DNA from: JAUVDZ01 sp964346325
GTDB lineage: Bacteria > Patescibacteriota > Gracilibacteria > UBA1369 > PNNO01
Length of the DNA: 15,153 nucleotides
Assembly: GCA_964346325.1 (NCBI GenBank)
Contig: CAYFUK010000029.1
Span: 1 to 15,153 of the forward strand
Direction: 5' to 3'
Shown here: one piece after another, positions 14,088-15,153 of the stretch
How positions within the stretch are numbered: position 1 is the first letter of the stretch
How the letters are laid out: each line of letters begins with the position of its first letter
Program-made: the position numbers and the translations under genes
Notes under the pieces: model-generated
What the model saw: the letters and a program-made list of their open reading frames with translations, nothing else
What the model was told of the DNA's origin: nothing
Database searches by the model: none

Positions 14088-15153
14088 GAGAATTTTTTGA
14101 TTTGTTCTTCCAGTTTGTCCAGTCCCAGATTTCCCGTGCCGCCCTGGTGTTTTGATTCTTTAAACATTTTATCGATTTCATCCGGTGTAACTTTGATTTT
14201 ATCAAGGTTGGCTCCCACTTCAATATAAGCGTCTCTGAATGTCCATCCTTCTTTAACCAATTCAAAGGCTTTATGCGCAGCAAAAAGTTCGGGTGTCATA
14301 GCATTGTGCAAAACATCTTCAATCGGTTTAATGTTTTTTACTATAACCGACATAGCTTCAAGCGAAGTTTCGGTGTATCTTAAGCCCAGGAATAAAGGCC
14401 GTTTAATTTCCTGCCCGTCTCTGTGGTAACCTGAAATTTTATTCAGAATATTCATAGTAAGTTCGTTTTTGCTGCTTATTACAGTAGCTGTTCTGCCGCG
14501 TATCAATTCCGCAACATCAAGATTTTTCTTTTGCGGCATAATTGACGAGCCGGTCGCAATCGAATCCGAAATATCCAAAAAATGAAATTCCTGCGTAGTG
14601 AAAAACAGTAGATCCGATGCGAGTTTATTCAATGTAAGCATCATCTGAACACAAACCTCCAACACACTTCCTTCAATTTTACCGCGTGAATTCTGGCAAT
14701 ACATAACGTTATTCTGCGTTCTTTTAAAACCGAGTTTTTTGGTTAGCCAATCACGGTCAAAAGGGAAAGGGGAGCCATATCCCGCACCCGAACCAAGCGG
14801 GTTCTGGTCAACCAGTTCATCGGCAACCGTATTCAAAAGCCGCACATCGTCAAGCAGACTTTCAACAAAAGCCGCCAGCCAGGTACCGATTGTTGTTGGC
14901 ATTGCCTTTTGCATATGCGTATAACCCGGCATCGGCATCATTTCATGTTTTTTTGCTGTTTTAAGCAAATCTTTTGCCAATTTAAGCGCGAGTTTTTTAA
15001 GATCTTTGCATTTAGCTTTTAAAAAAAGGCGCATCATTACAAGCACCTGATCATTCCGCGACCTTGCGGTATGGATTTTTTTACCTGTATCACCGTATTT
15101 TTTAATCAGATAATCCTCGATTTTTGTATGACTGTCTTCATCCTCAACTTTTA
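14084..15153 (-). CDS. argH: Argininosuccinate lyase, 5' end cut by the window edge
   Basis: This enzyme cleaves argininosuccinate to arginine and fumarate. The frame is open to the window edge: the first complete codons read K-V-E-D-E-D-S-H, followed by T-A-R-S-R-N-D-Q-V, a conserved ArgH block, so the start lies outside. About 355 residues are visible, and some 80-100 N-terminal residues are missing by comparison with the family. Further signatures are M-P-G-Y-T-H-M-Q (His as general acid/base region), N-P-L-G-S-G-A, D-R-D-W, and the superfamily signature G-S-S-I-M-P-Q-K-K-N at 14551-14522. That signature is followed by L-D rather than the almost universal P-D. The GTG at 15046 inside the gene is not the start. 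The stop TGA overlaps the proB ATG. Other fumarase/aspartase-superfamily lyases are less likely given the A-R-S-R-N-D-Q block. Confidence 0.93.
   Translation of the reverse strand, partial: KVEDEDSHTKIEDYLIKKYGDTGKKIHTARSRNDQVLVMMRLFLKAKCKDLKKLALKLAKDLLKTAKKHEMMPMPGYTHMQKAMPTTIGTWLAAFVESLLDDVRLLNTVADELVDQNPLGSGAGYGSPFPFDRDWLTKKLGFKRTQNNVMYCQNSRGKIEGSVLEVCVQMMLTLNKLASDLLFFTTQEFHFLDISDSIATGSSIMPQKKNLDVAELIRGRTATVISSKNELTMNILNKISGYHRDGQEIKRPLFLGLRYTETSLEAMSVIVKNIKPIEDVLHNAMTPELFAAHKAFELVKEGWTFRDAYIEVGANLDKIKVTPDEIDKMFKESKHQGGTGNLGLDKLEEQIKKFS

Noticed and set aside
1..15153. CRISPR array, insertion sequence, toxin-antitoxin or defence cluster
   Set aside because: No spaced direct repeats, transposase motifs or defence-protein signatures were seen; all genes are metabolic, surface or redox genes.

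Overview
This window is a gene-dense, AT-rich bacterial segment in which every recognisable gene lies on the minus strand, so transcription runs from high to low coordinates. Fifteen protein-coding genes are supported. Most are separated by 1-46 bases or overlap by 1-4, which suggests one or two long operons. The exported S-layer-homology (SLH) proteins with a conserved cysteine pair, the compact gene set and the near-absence of spacers resemble candidate-phyla (Patescibacteria/CPR, for example Peregrinibacteria-like) genomes. That placement is inference from style, not from a marker gene. TGA acts as a stop, so the glycine-recoded UGA lineages are unlikely.

In transcription order there are four blocks. 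(1) 15153-10982: a 5'-truncated argininosuccinate lyase (argH), then the complete proline pathway from glutamate, proB-proC-proA. (2) 10954-10055: an exported SLH protein ending in a type-1 copper cupredoxin domain, followed by a 12-bp hairpin at 10002-10028. (3) 9987-2723: a sugar-phosphate block, talC-pgi-tkt-gnd-zwf-pgl. It holds all three oxidative pentose-phosphate enzymes plus transaldolase, transketolase and phosphoglucose isomerase; only ribulose-phosphate epimerase and ribose-phosphate isomerase are missing. (4) 2688-239: a YbhB/PEBP-family protein, a second SLH protein, a 44-residue desulforedoxin-like iron protein at 769-903, and dCTP deaminase.

The proline and pentose-phosphate blocks fit together: ProA and ProC each consume reduced nicotinamide cofactor, and Zwf and Gnd each produce it. 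The two SLH proteins, and the desulforedoxin, add surface and redox functions.

Three points stand out. The 100-N gap at 1296-1395 has the same 10 bases on both edges. Merging them restores one 404-residue SLH protein and absorbs what would otherwise look like a separate small gene at 907-1143. None of the 14 visible start codons has a Shine-Dalgarno-like sequence at the usual distance. Finally, the left end (about 76-222) is a GC-rich island with strong hairpins and no recognised gene, unlike everything else here. I see no CRISPR array, insertion sequence, tRNA or rRNA, and no defence-type system.
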